Made by a program: the position numbers and the translations under genes
From: Pseudooceanicola marinus
Lineage (GTDB): Bacteria; Pseudomonadota; Alphaproteobacteria; Rhodobacterales; Rhodobacteraceae
DNA: 64,000 nucleotides
NCBI RefSeq assembly: GCF_002786295.1
Contig: NZ_PGTC01000021.1
Span: forward strand, 1 to 64,000
Reading direction: 5' to 3'
Notes under the pieces: generated by a model
What the model was told of the DNA's origin: nothing
Seen by the model: the letters and a program-made list of their open reading frames with translations, nothing else
Database searches by the model: none
Shown here: in pieces, positions 17,286 through 25,362 of the stretch
How the letters are laid out: every line of letters starts with the position of its first letter
Numbering within the stretch: the first letter of the stretch is position 1

Positions 17286-18362
17286 ATGACCATCAAGCAA
17301 CTTGCAACCTCGGTTGCGGCAGCCACACTGATTGCAGCCCCGGCGCTGGCCGAAGTCGACATGTCCGGGAAAACGATCGAATGGGTTATTCCGTTTTCGG
17401 AAACCGGCGGCTCGGCCAAATGGGCGAACTTCTTTGCACCGCTGCTGTCCGAAGAACTGCCGGGCAACCCGACGGTCGTGGTGAAATTCATGCCGGGTGC
17501 AGGCTCGACCAAGGGCGCGAACTGGTTCCAGGAGCAGGAATACGACGACGGCACGCTGCTGTTCGGCACCTCCGGCTCGACCCAGTTCCCCTACCTGCTG
17601 GGCGATCCGCGTGTGCGCTATGAATACAGCGACTGGGTGCCGGTCATGGCCTCTGGCACCGGCGGCGTGGCCTATCTGAACGCCGAGGACGGCGAGAAAT
17701 TCGACGGATCCGCCAACAACCTTCAGGACATCGACTTCATCTACGGTTCGCAGGGCGCGACGCGCCTCGACTTGGTGCCGCTGCTGGCCTGGGAAATGCT
17801 GGGCATGAACGTGGAGCCGGTTTTCGGCATCAAGGGGCGCGGTGACGGCCGCCTGATGTTCGAACGCGGCGAAGCGACGATCGACTACCAGACGTCCTCG
17901 GGCTACCTCGGTGCCTCGGCGGATCTGGCCGAGCAAGGCAAGGCTGTGCCGATGATGACCTGGGGCGCACTGGACGACGACGGCAACATCGTGCGCGACC
18001 CCACCTTCCCGGACATCCCCACCTTCAAGGAAGTCTGCGAGGCCACCGACGGCTGCGAGACCTCCGGCGAGGCATGGGACGCGTGGAAAGCCTTCTTCGT
18101 GGCCGGGTTCCCGGTGCAGAAGATCGCCTTCCTGCCCGCTGGCACCCCGGATGACGTCGCCGCGACCTTTGCGGAGGCCTTTGACGCGGTGCGCTCGCGC
18201 GACGATTTCGCCGCCATCGCGGCAAAGCAGGTGGGCAAGTACGAGGTCTTCGTCGGCGAAGGCGCCAAGCGCGCCACCGAAACCGGCACTACCGTGTCGC
18301 CGGAGGCCAAGGCCTACGTCCAGAACTGGCTGCAAGAAGCCTATGGCGTGACGCTGGAATAA
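17286..18362 (+). CDS. tctC: Tricarboxylate-binding protein TctC (TTT family)
   Basis: 358-aa periplasmic receptor of the tripartite tricarboxylate transporter family. Signal peptide at residues 1-23 ends APALAE. The family hallmark region appears as EWVIPFSETGGSAKWANFF and KFMPGAGSTKGANWFQ. GGGAGG precedes the ATG. The protein belongs with the membrane gene at 18454 and is followed by a large hairpin. Confidence 0.9.
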   Translation: MTIKQLATSVAAATLIAAPALAEVDMSGKTIEWVIPFSETGGSAKWANFFAPLLSEELPGNPTVVVKFMPGAGSTKGANWFQEQEYDDGTLLFGTSGSTQFPYLLGDPRVRYEYSDWVPVMASGTGGVAYLNAEDGEKFDGSANNLQDIDFIYGSQGATRLDLVPLLAWEMLGMNVEPVFGIKGRGDGRLMFERGEATIDYQTSSGYLGASADLAEQGKAVPMMTWGALDDDGNIVRDPTFPDIPTFKEVCEATDGCETSGEAWDAWKAFFVAGFPVQKIAFLPAGTPDDVAATFAEAFDAVRSRDDFAAIAAKQVGKYEVFVGEGAKRATETGTTVSPEAKAYVQNWLQEAYGVTLE

Positions 18363-18372
18363 GCGCCGTTTC

Positions 18373-18416
18373 GGACGGTCCCGCCGCGCGGCCTCTGGCC
18401 TGACGCGGGACCGTCC
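18373..18416 (+). terminator. Hairpin between tctC and tctA
   Basis: Perfect 12-bp stem GGACGGTCCCGC (18373-18384) pairing with 18405-18416, followed by a pyrimidine-rich run with TCTTTTCTT. It probably works as a partial terminator that keeps receptor expression above that of the membrane component. Confidence 0.65.
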
Positions 18417-18453
18417 TCCTCTTTTCTTCACAACTCAATCGAAAGCCGGTGTG

Positions 18454-20484
18454 ATGGACCTTTTCGTCACCGCCCTGCCTGCGCTTGGCCAGGCATGGGC
18501 CATGATCTTGCAACCTGCCGTCCTGGGCTACCTTGTCCTCGGCGTCGTCATGGGCCTTGCCGTGGGCGTCTTCCCCGGGCTTGGCGGCATCGCGGGCCTG
18601 TCGCTGCTTCTGCCGTTCATGTTCGGCATGGACCCGGTGCTGGGGCTGGCACTGATGGTGGGGATGGTGGCCGTCGTGCCGACCTCCGACACCTTTGCGT
18701 CGGTCCTGATGGGCATTCCCGGCAGTTCGGCGTCACAGGCGACGGTGCTGGACGGGTTCCCGCTGGCGAAAAAGGGGCAGGCGGCGCGGGCGCTGTCGGC
18801 TGCCTTTACCTCGTCACTGTTCGGCGGGCTGGTCGGTGCGGCCTTCCTGACGCTGTTCATCGTGGTGGCGCGGCCGCTGGTGCTGGCCTTCGGCCTGCCG
18901 GAAATGCTGATGATCTCGATCCTCGGCCTGTCCATGGTGGCGGTTCTGGCGGGGCGTGTTGCGCTCAAGGGCCTTGCGGCGGCCGGTCTGGGCATGCTGA
19001 TCGGGACCATCGGCGAGGCCGACGCGGGCGGCAGCCTGCGCATGGCCACCTATGACATTCCCTACCTGACCGACGGGCTGCAGCTGGTGATCGTGGGCCT
19101 TGGCATCTTTGCCGTGCCGGAGATTGTCAGCCTGCTGCGCCAGGATCGCGCCATTGCCAAGAACGCCGAACTCGGCGCGGGCTGGGGCGACGGTGTGCGC
19201 GACTGGGTGGCCAACAAGTGGCTGTCGCTGCGCTGCTCGCTGATCGGCGTGGTCGTGGGTGTGATCCCGGGCCTCGGCGGGTCTGTCGTAGACTGGATCG
19301 CCTATGGCCACGCGGTGCAGACCACCAAGGACAAGTCGAACTTCGGCAAGGGTGAGATCCGCGGCGTCGTCGGGCCGGAAAGCTCGAACAACGCCAAGGA
19401 AGGCGGCGGTCTGGTGCCGACGCTGCTGTTCGGCATCCCCGGTTCTGGGTCGATGGCGATCTTCATCGGGGCGATTGCCCTGCTGGGGTCGGGCGACATC
19501 GAAGTTGGCCCGTCGATGCTGCGTGACAATCTCGACATCACCTATTCCATCGTCTGGCTGCTGGCGCTGGCAAACGTGGTCGGCACATTGCTGTGCATCG
19601 CGGCCTCGGGCGGGATCGCACGTCTGACCACGATCCGCTTCACCTATCTCGCGCCGTTCCTGTTCATGTTGATCAGCTTCGCTGCGTTCCAGTCTGGCCA
19701 GAACTTCGAAGACATCCTCGCGCTGTTCGCCATCGGTCTGATCGGCATCTTCCTGCGCCGCTTCGACTGGTCGCGCCCGGCCTTCCTGATCGGCTTCGTG
19801 CTGTCCAACCCGGTGGAGAAATTCTCCAACCAGGCGTTCCAGATCGCGTCCTTCCGCTTTCGCGACTCGTTCGAGGCAGGGATGCAATACATCTTCTCGC
19901 CGATCGTCATCGTGCTGCTGATCATCACGGTGGTGTCAGTGGTGCTGGGTCTGCGGCAGGCGAAATCCATCATGGCCGAGGGTGACGTCCAAGCCGGATC
20001 GAAGCGCGCGCCGCTGGTCTTCCTGATGGTTCTTCTGGCCTATGTCGTGGCCGCGCTGATCAACGCGAACATGATCCCCGACTACAACATGACCGACAAG
20101 ATCGTGCCGTTGGTCGTGGGGGGCATCACGCTGGCTGCCGTGCTGATCGTGCTGGTGCAGATGCTGCTGCGCCCGGAGACCGACAGCATCTTCGCCGACA
20201 AGGAAATGGCCGGAGAGGACGCCGACGCGCCCTATGGGCTGTGGTCGACGCTGGCGTGGTTCGCCGGGCTGATCGCGGCAACCTACGTGCTTGGCTTCAT
20301 CCTCGCGCTGCTGGGCTTCCTCGTGTCGTTCCTGCGGGTGCGCGCGCAGGCGGGCTGGCCGAAGACGCTGATCCTCACCGCCGCCGGCATCGCGCTGATG
20401 TGCGTGATGGCCGGGGCGCTGAACCGCGATTTCCCGCCGGGACTGCTGCAGGACGTGACCGACCTGCCCTGGCCGATGAACTGA
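18454..20484 (+). CDS. tctA: Tripartite tricarboxylate transporter membrane protein, TctA-TctB fusion
   Basis: 676-aa integral membrane protein. Residues 1-510 form a TctA domain with about 12 helices and the duplicated family motifs VFPGLGGIAGLSLLLP and VIPGLGGSVVDWIAYGH, plus PESSNNAKEGGGLVPTLLFG. After a polar linker near 515-525 (MAEGDVQAGSKRA), a second part of about 150 residues with four helices looks like TctB, which is normally a separate gene. No separate tctB exists nearby, so the fusion completes the transporter. A GTG at 18451 directly precedes the ATG chosen. Confidence 0.88.
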   Translation: MDLFVTALPALGQAWAMILQPAVLGYLVLGVVMGLAVGVFPGLGGIAGLSLLLPFMFGMDPVLGLALMVGMVAVVPTSDTFASVLMGIPGSSASQATVLDGFPLAKKGQAARALSAAFTSSLFGGLVGAAFLTLFIVVARPLVLAFGLPEMLMISILGLSMVAVLAGRVALKGLAAAGLGMLIGTIGEADAGGSLRMATYDIPYLTDGLQLVIVGLGIFAVPEIVSLLRQDRAIAKNAELGAGWGDGVRDWVANKWLSLRCSLIGVVVGVIPGLGGSVVDWIAYGHAVQTTKDKSNFGKGEIRGVVGPESSNNAKEGGGLVPTLLFGIPGSGSMAIFIGAIALLGSGDIEVGPSMLRDNLDITYSIVWLLALANVVGTLLCIAASGGIARLTTIRFTYLAPFLFMLISFAAFQSGQNFEDILALFAIGLIGIFLRRFDWSRPAFLIGFVLSNPVEKFSNQAFQIASFRFRDSFEAGMQYIFSPIVIVLLIITVVSVVLGLRQAKSIMAEGDVQAGSKRAPLVFLMVLLAYVVAALINANMIPDYNMTDKIVPLVVGGITLAAVLIVLVQMLLRPETDSIFADKEMAGEDADAPYGLWSTLAWFAGLIAATYVLGFILALLGFLVSFLRVRAQAGWPKTLILTAAGIALMCVMAGALNRDFPPGLLQDVTDLPWPMN

Positions 20485-20493
20485 TCCAACAGG

Positions 20494-21591
20494 ATGAATG
20501 ACATGACACAGACAGGGATTCCCTACGTCTTCATGCGCGGAGGCACCTCTCGCGGGCCGTATTTCAATCGCGCCGATCTTCCCGAGGACCGCGAGACGCT
20601 GGCCGAGGTGCTTTTGGCGGTCGTCGGGTCGGGCCACGCGATCAACATCGACGGCATTGGCGGCGGTGTCGCCGTCACGACCAAGGTGGCGATGCTCTCG
20701 CCGTCAGACGATGACTGGGCCGACGTGGATTACTTCTTTGCCCAGGTCTCGGTCGAGGATCGGTTGGTGGACTTCAAACCCACCTGTGGCAACATCCTGT
20801 CGGGCGTCGGTCCGGCCGCGGTGGAGATGGGGCTTGTCGCGCCCACCGGCGACGAGACAGAGGTGCGCATTCGCGCCGTCAACACAGGCGCGCGCGTGCT
20901 GGCGCGGGTCCAGACGCCGGGCGGCGCGATGCGCTACGGCGGAGACGCGGCGATTGCCGGGGTGCCTGGCACGGCGGCGCCCATTGCGCTGAACTTCATG
21001 GGCGTGGTGGGATCGTCCACCGGCGCGTTCCTCCCCACAGGCAACCTGCGCGACAGCTTCGACGGGATCGAGGTCACCTGCATGGATGTGGCCATGCCCA
21101 TGGTGATTGCCCGTGCGGCGGATTTCGGCCTGAGCGGGTATGAAACCGTTCAGGAGCTGGACGACAACCGCGACTTCTTTGCCCGGATGGAGGCGGTGCG
21201 CCTGCAGGCAGGGGCCGCGATGGGTATGGGCGATGTCTCGCAATCGGTGACGCCGAAATTCGGCTTGCTGGCCCCCGCACGGGATGGCGGTACGATCTGC
21301 ACCCGCTACTTCATGCCTTGGACGACGCATCCCTCAATGGCGGTGACCGGATCGCAATGCCTGGCCTCCTGCGCCTTGACGCCGGGGACCGTGGCGGACG
21401 GTCTGCTGGACCGCCCGGCGCAGAGCCCCGCCAATGTCGTGCTGGAACATGCCTCCGGTACCATCGAGGTGCTGGTGGACTTCGAGCTAAACAACCAGTT
21501 CAAGCTCAACTCTGCCGGTCTGCTGCGGACCGCCCGCAAGCTGGCGGATGGCCGTGTCTATGTGCCCGCAACCGTCTGGGGAGGGAAATGA
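20494..21591 (+). CDS. GalD/PrpF-type isomerase (4-oxalomesaconate tautomerase family)
   Basis: 365-aa protein of the PrpF superfamily. Strings typical of the Pseudomonas GalD tautomerase are PYVFMRGGTSRGPYF, INIDGIGGG, KPTCGNILSGVGPAA (nucleophilic Cys region), GAFLPTGNLRDSFDG and QSVTPKFGLLAPA. Such enzymes move a double bond in unsaturated tricarboxylates; PrpF relatives interconvert trans- and cis-aconitate. Between tct and tcu genes, a role in feeding an aconitate isomer to the TCA cycle is plausible. The exact substrate is inferred, not shown. Confidence 0.83.
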   Translation: MNDMTQTGIPYVFMRGGTSRGPYFNRADLPEDRETLAEVLLAVVGSGHAINIDGIGGGVAVTTKVAMLSPSDDDWADVDYFFAQVSVEDRLVDFKPTCGNILSGVGPAAVEMGLVAPTGDETEVRIRAVNTGARVLARVQTPGGAMRYGGDAAIAGVPGTAAPIALNFMGVVGSSTGAFLPTGNLRDSFDGIEVTCMDVAMPMVIARAADFGLSGYETVQELDDNRDFFARMEAVRLQAGAAMGMGDVSQSVTPKFGLLAPARDGGTICTRYFMPWTTHPSMAVTGSQCLASCALTPGTVADGLLDRPAQSPANVVLEHASGTIEVLVDFELNNQFKLNSAGLLRTARKLADGRVYVPATVWGGK

Positions 21592-21592
21592 C

Positions 21593-22408
21593 ATGCCGGT
21601 GATGAACCTGCTGGTGGCCTTCAACGGGTCGGACGGATCGGTGGCGGCGCTGCGCTATGCGGCGGCGCTGGCGAAACGCTTCGATGCCCATGTGACGGCT
21701 ATGCTGGCGCATACGACACATGAGGTGATCGACCGTCGGTCCCGCTGGATCCCGCGCGAGGCCCGCGCCCTGCTGGAGGCCGCCAACACCGGTCTGTTGC
21801 AGGAGATCGAGGCGCGCTTCGAGACAGAACGCGCGGCGCTCGGGCTGTCCAGCGCGCTCCAGCTCAAGGAGGTGACAGGGCGTGTCGATGCCGTGTTGTC
21901 GGAAGCCGCGCGGCATTACGACATGCTCGTTGTCGGCAACCATTCCGACACCGATGACGAGCATGTCACCTTGCATCCGGATCGCATCGCATTGCTGTCG
22001 GGGCGCCCGGTGATCGTGGTCCCGCGCGGCTATGACGCGGGGGCCGATCACGGCCATGCGGCGCTTGTGTGGGACGGCGGGCGTGCCGCGGCGCGTGCCC
22101 TGTCGGACAGCCTGCGCCTGCTTGAAGACGATGGCCAGGTCAGCGTTCTGACGGTCGGGCCGCGCCGGGACTGGCCGGTGGCGGATCTTCTGCGCCATCT
22201 CGACCGGCACGGCGTCAGCGCCGTTCATGAAGAGTGGCCCAGCACGCATCCTGTCGCAGACACCGTGCTGTCGTGGTGTGGCAGGCACGACCCCGCATTG
22301 CTGGTGCTGGGGGCCTATGAGCATTCCAAGTTCCGTGAGGATTTCCTTGGCGGCGTGACATCGGAGATCCTGTCGCGCACCACGATCCCCGTCCTCCTCT
22401 CTCACTGA
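21593..22408 (+). CDS. Universal stress protein, tandem-domain UspA family
   Basis: 271-aa protein starting MPVMNLLVAFNGSDGSVAAL and ending in a second half with VSVLTVGPRR and GAYEHSKFREDFLGGVTSEI, the UspA nucleotide-binding region (G-x2-G-x9-G(S/T) type). Start at 21593 lies one base after the upstream stop with GAGGG as ribosome site. Usp genes often travel in carboxylate operons, but the role here is unknown. Confidence 0.82.
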   Translation: MPVMNLLVAFNGSDGSVAALRYAAALAKRFDAHVTAMLAHTTHEVIDRRSRWIPREARALLEAANTGLLQEIEARFETERAALGLSSALQLKEVTGRVDAVLSEAARHYDMLVVGNHSDTDDEHVTLHPDRIALLSGRPVIVVPRGYDAGADHGHAALVWDGGRAAARALSDSLRLLEDDGQVSVLTVGPRRDWPVADLLRHLDRHGVSAVHEEWPSTHPVADTVLSWCGRHDPALLVLGAYEHSKFREDFLGGVTSEILSRTTIPVLLSH

Positions 22409-22424
22409 CGTCAAGGAGCTAGAT

Positions 22425-22583
22425 ATGAACGATTTCGAACACATCAGCCGCATCCGTCAGGAGCTGGAAGCCCTGCGCAAGGATCTGTGTCACCGCATGG
22501 AGCAGGCGCAGGACCAGGGTGATCTGAACCTCTTGCACGAGCGCGTCAGCCGGGCGATCAAGGCGCTTTCGGGACAAGGCTGA
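22425..22583 (+). CDS. 52-aa hypothetical protein
   Basis: Short ORF starting MNDFEHISRIRQELEALRKD with AAGGAG seven bases upstream, sitting between usp (16 bases) and the dehydrogenase (9 bases). It is highly charged and predicted helical, with a heptad-like spacing of I, L and L (IRQELEALRKDL, LNLLHERVSRAI). The strong ribosome site and tight spacing argue that it is translated. I do not recognise a family. Confidence 0.6.
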   Translation: MNDFEHISRIRQELEALRKDLCHRMEQAQDQGDLNLLHERVSRAIKALSGQG

Positions 22584-22592
22584 AGGCGTGCC

Positions 22593-23567
22593 ATGAAGGT
22601 CCATATCCTCGATGACTGGTTCGATACGCTGCGTGGTCTGCCGTGCTTTGACCTGCTGAAAGGCCATGACGTCACGGTGTGGACCGATCATGAGCCCGAT
22701 CCGGCGAAACTGGCGGAACGGCTGGCAGAGGCAGACTGCGTCGTGCTGTTCCGTGAGCGGACACAGGTTACCGGGGAACTGCTGCAACGGCTGCCCAGGC
22801 TGCGTCTGATCTCGCAGCGGGGGCAGTATCCGCATGTGGATGTCGCGGCCTGTACCGACCATGGCGTTCTGCTGTGTTCCAATAGGGGCGGCGAGGGCGC
22901 AAACCACGCAGCGGCCGAACTGACATTTGCGCTGATCCTGTCCGCCATGCGCCAGTTGCCGCAGCAGATGGCCAGCGTGAAGGCAGGTGGCTGGCAAATG
23001 GGGGTCGGGCGCAGCCTGCGTGGACGCCAGTTGGGCCTTTATGGCTACGGACGCATCGGGCGGGTCGTGGCCGACTACGCCCGGGCCTTCGGAATGGAAG
23101 TGGTCTGGTGGTCCTCAGAGGCAGGCCGGGCGCGGGCAGAGGCGGATGGCGAGAGCGTTGCCACCTCGCGCGCGGCGTTCTTTGCCGACAGTGACGTGGT
23201 CTCCCTGCATCTGCGACTGACGCCGGAGACGCGCGGCATCGTCACCGCGCAGGACCTTGCCGTGATGGGGCCGCGCGCCGTGCTGGTGAATACCTCGCGG
23301 GCCGGGCTGATCGCGCCCGGCGCTCTGTTGCAGGCGCTGAAGGCTGGGCGGCCGGGGATGGCGGCGGTGGATGTCTTCGACAGCGAACCGTTGACCAACG
23401 CTGCTGATCCGTTGCTGTCCCATCCCAACTTGATCGCCACGCCGCATATCGGTTTTGTCACTGAAGACGAGTTCGACAAGCAGTTTGCCGATATCTTCGA
23501 ACAGGTGAACGCCTATGCGGCGGGCGCGCCGATCCACATGATCAACCCTTCCGTCGTCGCGCGATAA
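22593..23567 (+). CDS. D-2-hydroxyacid dehydrogenase, NAD-binding
   Basis: 324-aa protein of the D-isomer-specific 2-hydroxyacid dehydrogenase family. The nucleotide motif GLYGYGRIGRVV is near residue 150. Catalytic residues are seen as Arg in VNTSRAGLI, Glu in VDVFDSEPLT and His in ATPHIGFVT. It would interconvert a 2-keto and a D-2-hydroxy acid in the cytoplasm. Its end overlaps the convergent AbrB-like gene by 26 bases. Confidence 0.87.
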   Translation: MKVHILDDWFDTLRGLPCFDLLKGHDVTVWTDHEPDPAKLAERLAEADCVVLFRERTQVTGELLQRLPRLRLISQRGQYPHVDVAACTDHGVLLCSNRGGEGANHAAAELTFALILSAMRQLPQQMASVKAGGWQMGVGRSLRGRQLGLYGYGRIGRVVADYARAFGMEVVWWSSEAGRARAEADGESVATSRAAFFADSDVVSLHLRLTPETRGIVTAQDLAVMGPRAVLVNTSRAGLIAPGALLQALKAGRPGMAAVDVFDSEPLTNAADPLLSHPNLIATPHIGFVTEDEFDKQFADIFEQVNAYAAGAPIHMINPSVVAR

Positions 23568-24567
23568 GCCCCGCCACCACGGGCGCGCCGACGATCACGA
23601 TCACGATGCGCGTCAGGTGGTGCGTGATGACGAATCCCAAGTCTGCGCCGGTCACGATGGCCAGCACCGTCATCTCGGCCTGACCGCCAGGCGCAAAGGC
23701 CAGGAAGGCTGGCACCGGATCGCCGAGACCAAGGCCCGTGACCAAGGCGGTGAACCCCGCCGCGAGCAGCGCCAGCAGCAGCACATAGGCCACGCCCGCC
23801 GCGACCACGCGTGTCAGCTCGCGCCATGTCACGCCGAGGAAATGGATGCCAATACCGCAGCCGATAAAGAACTGCGCCGCGAGGATTGCCTCTGCCGGGG
23901 GGCGGAAATGGACCACGCCGGTCAAGGACAGGATTGCCGTGACGATCATCGGCCCGAGGATCGAGGCCCCGAAGAGGCCCAGTCGCTCTCCGCCTTTCCA
24001 GCCGATCACCGCCGCCAGCCCCATGATCGCCAGCTCGTGCCATGGCAGATCCGCCACCGGCGCACCGATTGGATTGCTTAGTTCAGCGCCGTAAAAGTGA
24101 CCGAGGAAGAGCGGCGCCAGCGTCACGATCAGCAGCACACGGGTTGCGTGGATGAGTGACAGGGCGCGCGGATTGCCGCCCGCTTCTGTGCCGAAGATGA
24201 CCATGTCCTGCAGGCCGCCCGGCATCGCCGCGTAATAGGCGGTGGGCAGGTCAAAGCCCCAGATTCGCCGAAAGAACGGCACGCCCGCCACTGCGATCAG
24301 CGCAATGAAGATAGGCACCAGTGCCACCGACATTGCCATGCGCGGTAGCTCTGCAATCACCTCTGGCGTGATCGACGCACCCACGGCCACACCGAGGATC
24401 GTGCGGGCTGCGACGGACACCTGCCCGAAGCCTTTCAGCGGCAGATGCAGAAGCGCCCCGGCCAGGCAGAAGGCCATTGGCCCAAAGAGGAAGGGCAGGG
24501 GAAGGCCGAGCCACCAGAACAGCCCGGTGCCAAGGGCTGCAATCACGAAGGTCAGCGCGCGGCGCAT
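23542..24567 (-). CDS. AbrB-family (COG3180) membrane protein
   Basis: 341-aa protein with about 9-10 hydrophobic helices in two similar halves, each beginning with a glycine-rich motif (PFLFGPMAFCLAG and FGASILGPMIV) and carrying TAYYAAMPGGLQDM or FLAFAPGGQAEMTVLA. This duplicated pattern defines the Gram-negative AbrB-dup family, sometimes named after ammonia monooxygenase in databases. It is not related to the Bacillus AbrB DNA-binding protein. ATG 24567 was chosen because the upstream frame enters the divergent promoter. The function is unknown; a carboxylate transport role is possible. Confidence 0.8.
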   Translation of the reverse strand: MRRALTFVIAALGTGLFWWLGLPLPFLFGPMAFCLAGALLHLPLKGFGQVSVAARTILGVAVGASITPEVIAELPRMAMSVALVPIFIALIAVAGVPFFRRIWGFDLPTAYYAAMPGGLQDMVIFGTEAGGNPRALSLIHATRVLLIVTLAPLFLGHFYGAELSNPIGAPVADLPWHELAIMGLAAVIGWKGGERLGLFGASILGPMIVTAILSLTGVVHFRPPAEAILAAQFFIGCGIGIHFLGVTWRELTRVVAAGVAYVLLLALLAAGFTALVTGLGLGDPVPAFLAFAPGGQAEMTVLAIVTGADLGFVITHHLTRIVIVIVGAPVVAGLIARRRKG

Positions 24568-24632
24568 GTGGGGCTGTGTGAGATGTTGGCGCAAAACGTC
24601 CTCCGAATGGCTTGACGCGAAAATGAATACGA

Positions 24633-24652
24633 TTGTATCCAGCTGGATACAA
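24633..24652. promoter_or_regulatory. 20-bp perfect palindrome, GntR operator
   Basis: TTGTATCCAGCTGGATACAA equals its own reverse complement. It lies 30 bases upstream of the GntR start and 66 bases upstream of the divergent AbrB-like gene. The GTAT-ATAC half-sites resemble those of FadR/VanR-subfamily GntR proteins, so it is very probably the operator of the adjacent regulator, controlling both directions. Confidence 0.7.
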
Positions 24653-24681
24653 GAATCGATTTGAGCGAATGGAGGGTGACC

Positions 24682-25362
24682 ATGACAGCCGACGACGGCA
24701 CGCCACAGGGCAACAGCGCCTATGCCCGCCTGCTTATGGAACTGCGCGAGGGGCGCCTGAACCCGGGCGATCGTCTGCGCGAAACCGAATTGGCAGAGCG
24801 TCTGGGCATGTCGCGCACCCCGGTGCGCGAGGCCATCCGTCAGCTCGAGGCGGACGGGATCGTCACCCATTTGCCCCGGCAGGGCGCGAGCATCCGCAGC
24901 CTCGACTACGCAGAGGTCATGGAGCTTTACGAGATGCGCGCCGTGCTCGAAGGCACCGCCGCTCGGCTGGCCACGCGGGCGGCCTCGGATATCGAGATCG
25001 AGGAGCTTTTTGAAATGAACCGACAGATGAAATCGCTTGGCAGCGCGCCAGAGGCTTTCATCCTGAACCGACAGTTTCATGCCGCGCTGCTGGATGCCTC
25101 CAAGAACCGATTTCTCACGCGGTCGATCCACGCGCTGCAACGCGCGCTGATGATCCTCGGCCCGACGACCCTGACCGAACCGGACCGGGCCGAGAAGGCG
25201 GTGGAAGAGCATTTCGGCGTGCTCGATGCGATCAAGGCGCGCGACGGTAGCCTGGCCGAGGCCGCCATGCGCGCCCACATCGAGGCAGCCCAGCGCGTCC
25301 GCGTTCGGGCCCTGCGCGCCCGTCCTGATCAAACGCCCAGCTACGATGGAGACCTGCTGTGA
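24682..25362 (+). CDS. GntR-family regulator of the tcu genes
   Basis: 226-aa regulator, HTH ELAERLGMSRTPVREAIRQL near residue 40, followed by an FCD domain (MELYEMRAVLEGTAARLA, HAALLDASKNRFL). ATG 24682 has GGAGGG upstream. The stop overlaps the tcuA start by 4 bases, so it is the first gene of the tcu transcript and likely autoregulated through 24633-24652. In Salmonella tcu is controlled by a LysR protein, so regulation differs here. Confidence 0.88.
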   Translation: MTADDGTPQGNSAYARLLMELREGRLNPGDRLRETELAERLGMSRTPVREAIRQLEADGIVTHLPRQGASIRSLDYAEVMELYEMRAVLEGTAARLATRAASDIEIEELFEMNRQMKSLGSAPEAFILNRQFHAALLDASKNRFLTRSIHALQRALMILGPTTLTEPDRAEKAVEEHFGVLDAIKARDGSLAEAAMRAHIEAAQRVRVRALRARPDQTPSYDGDLL

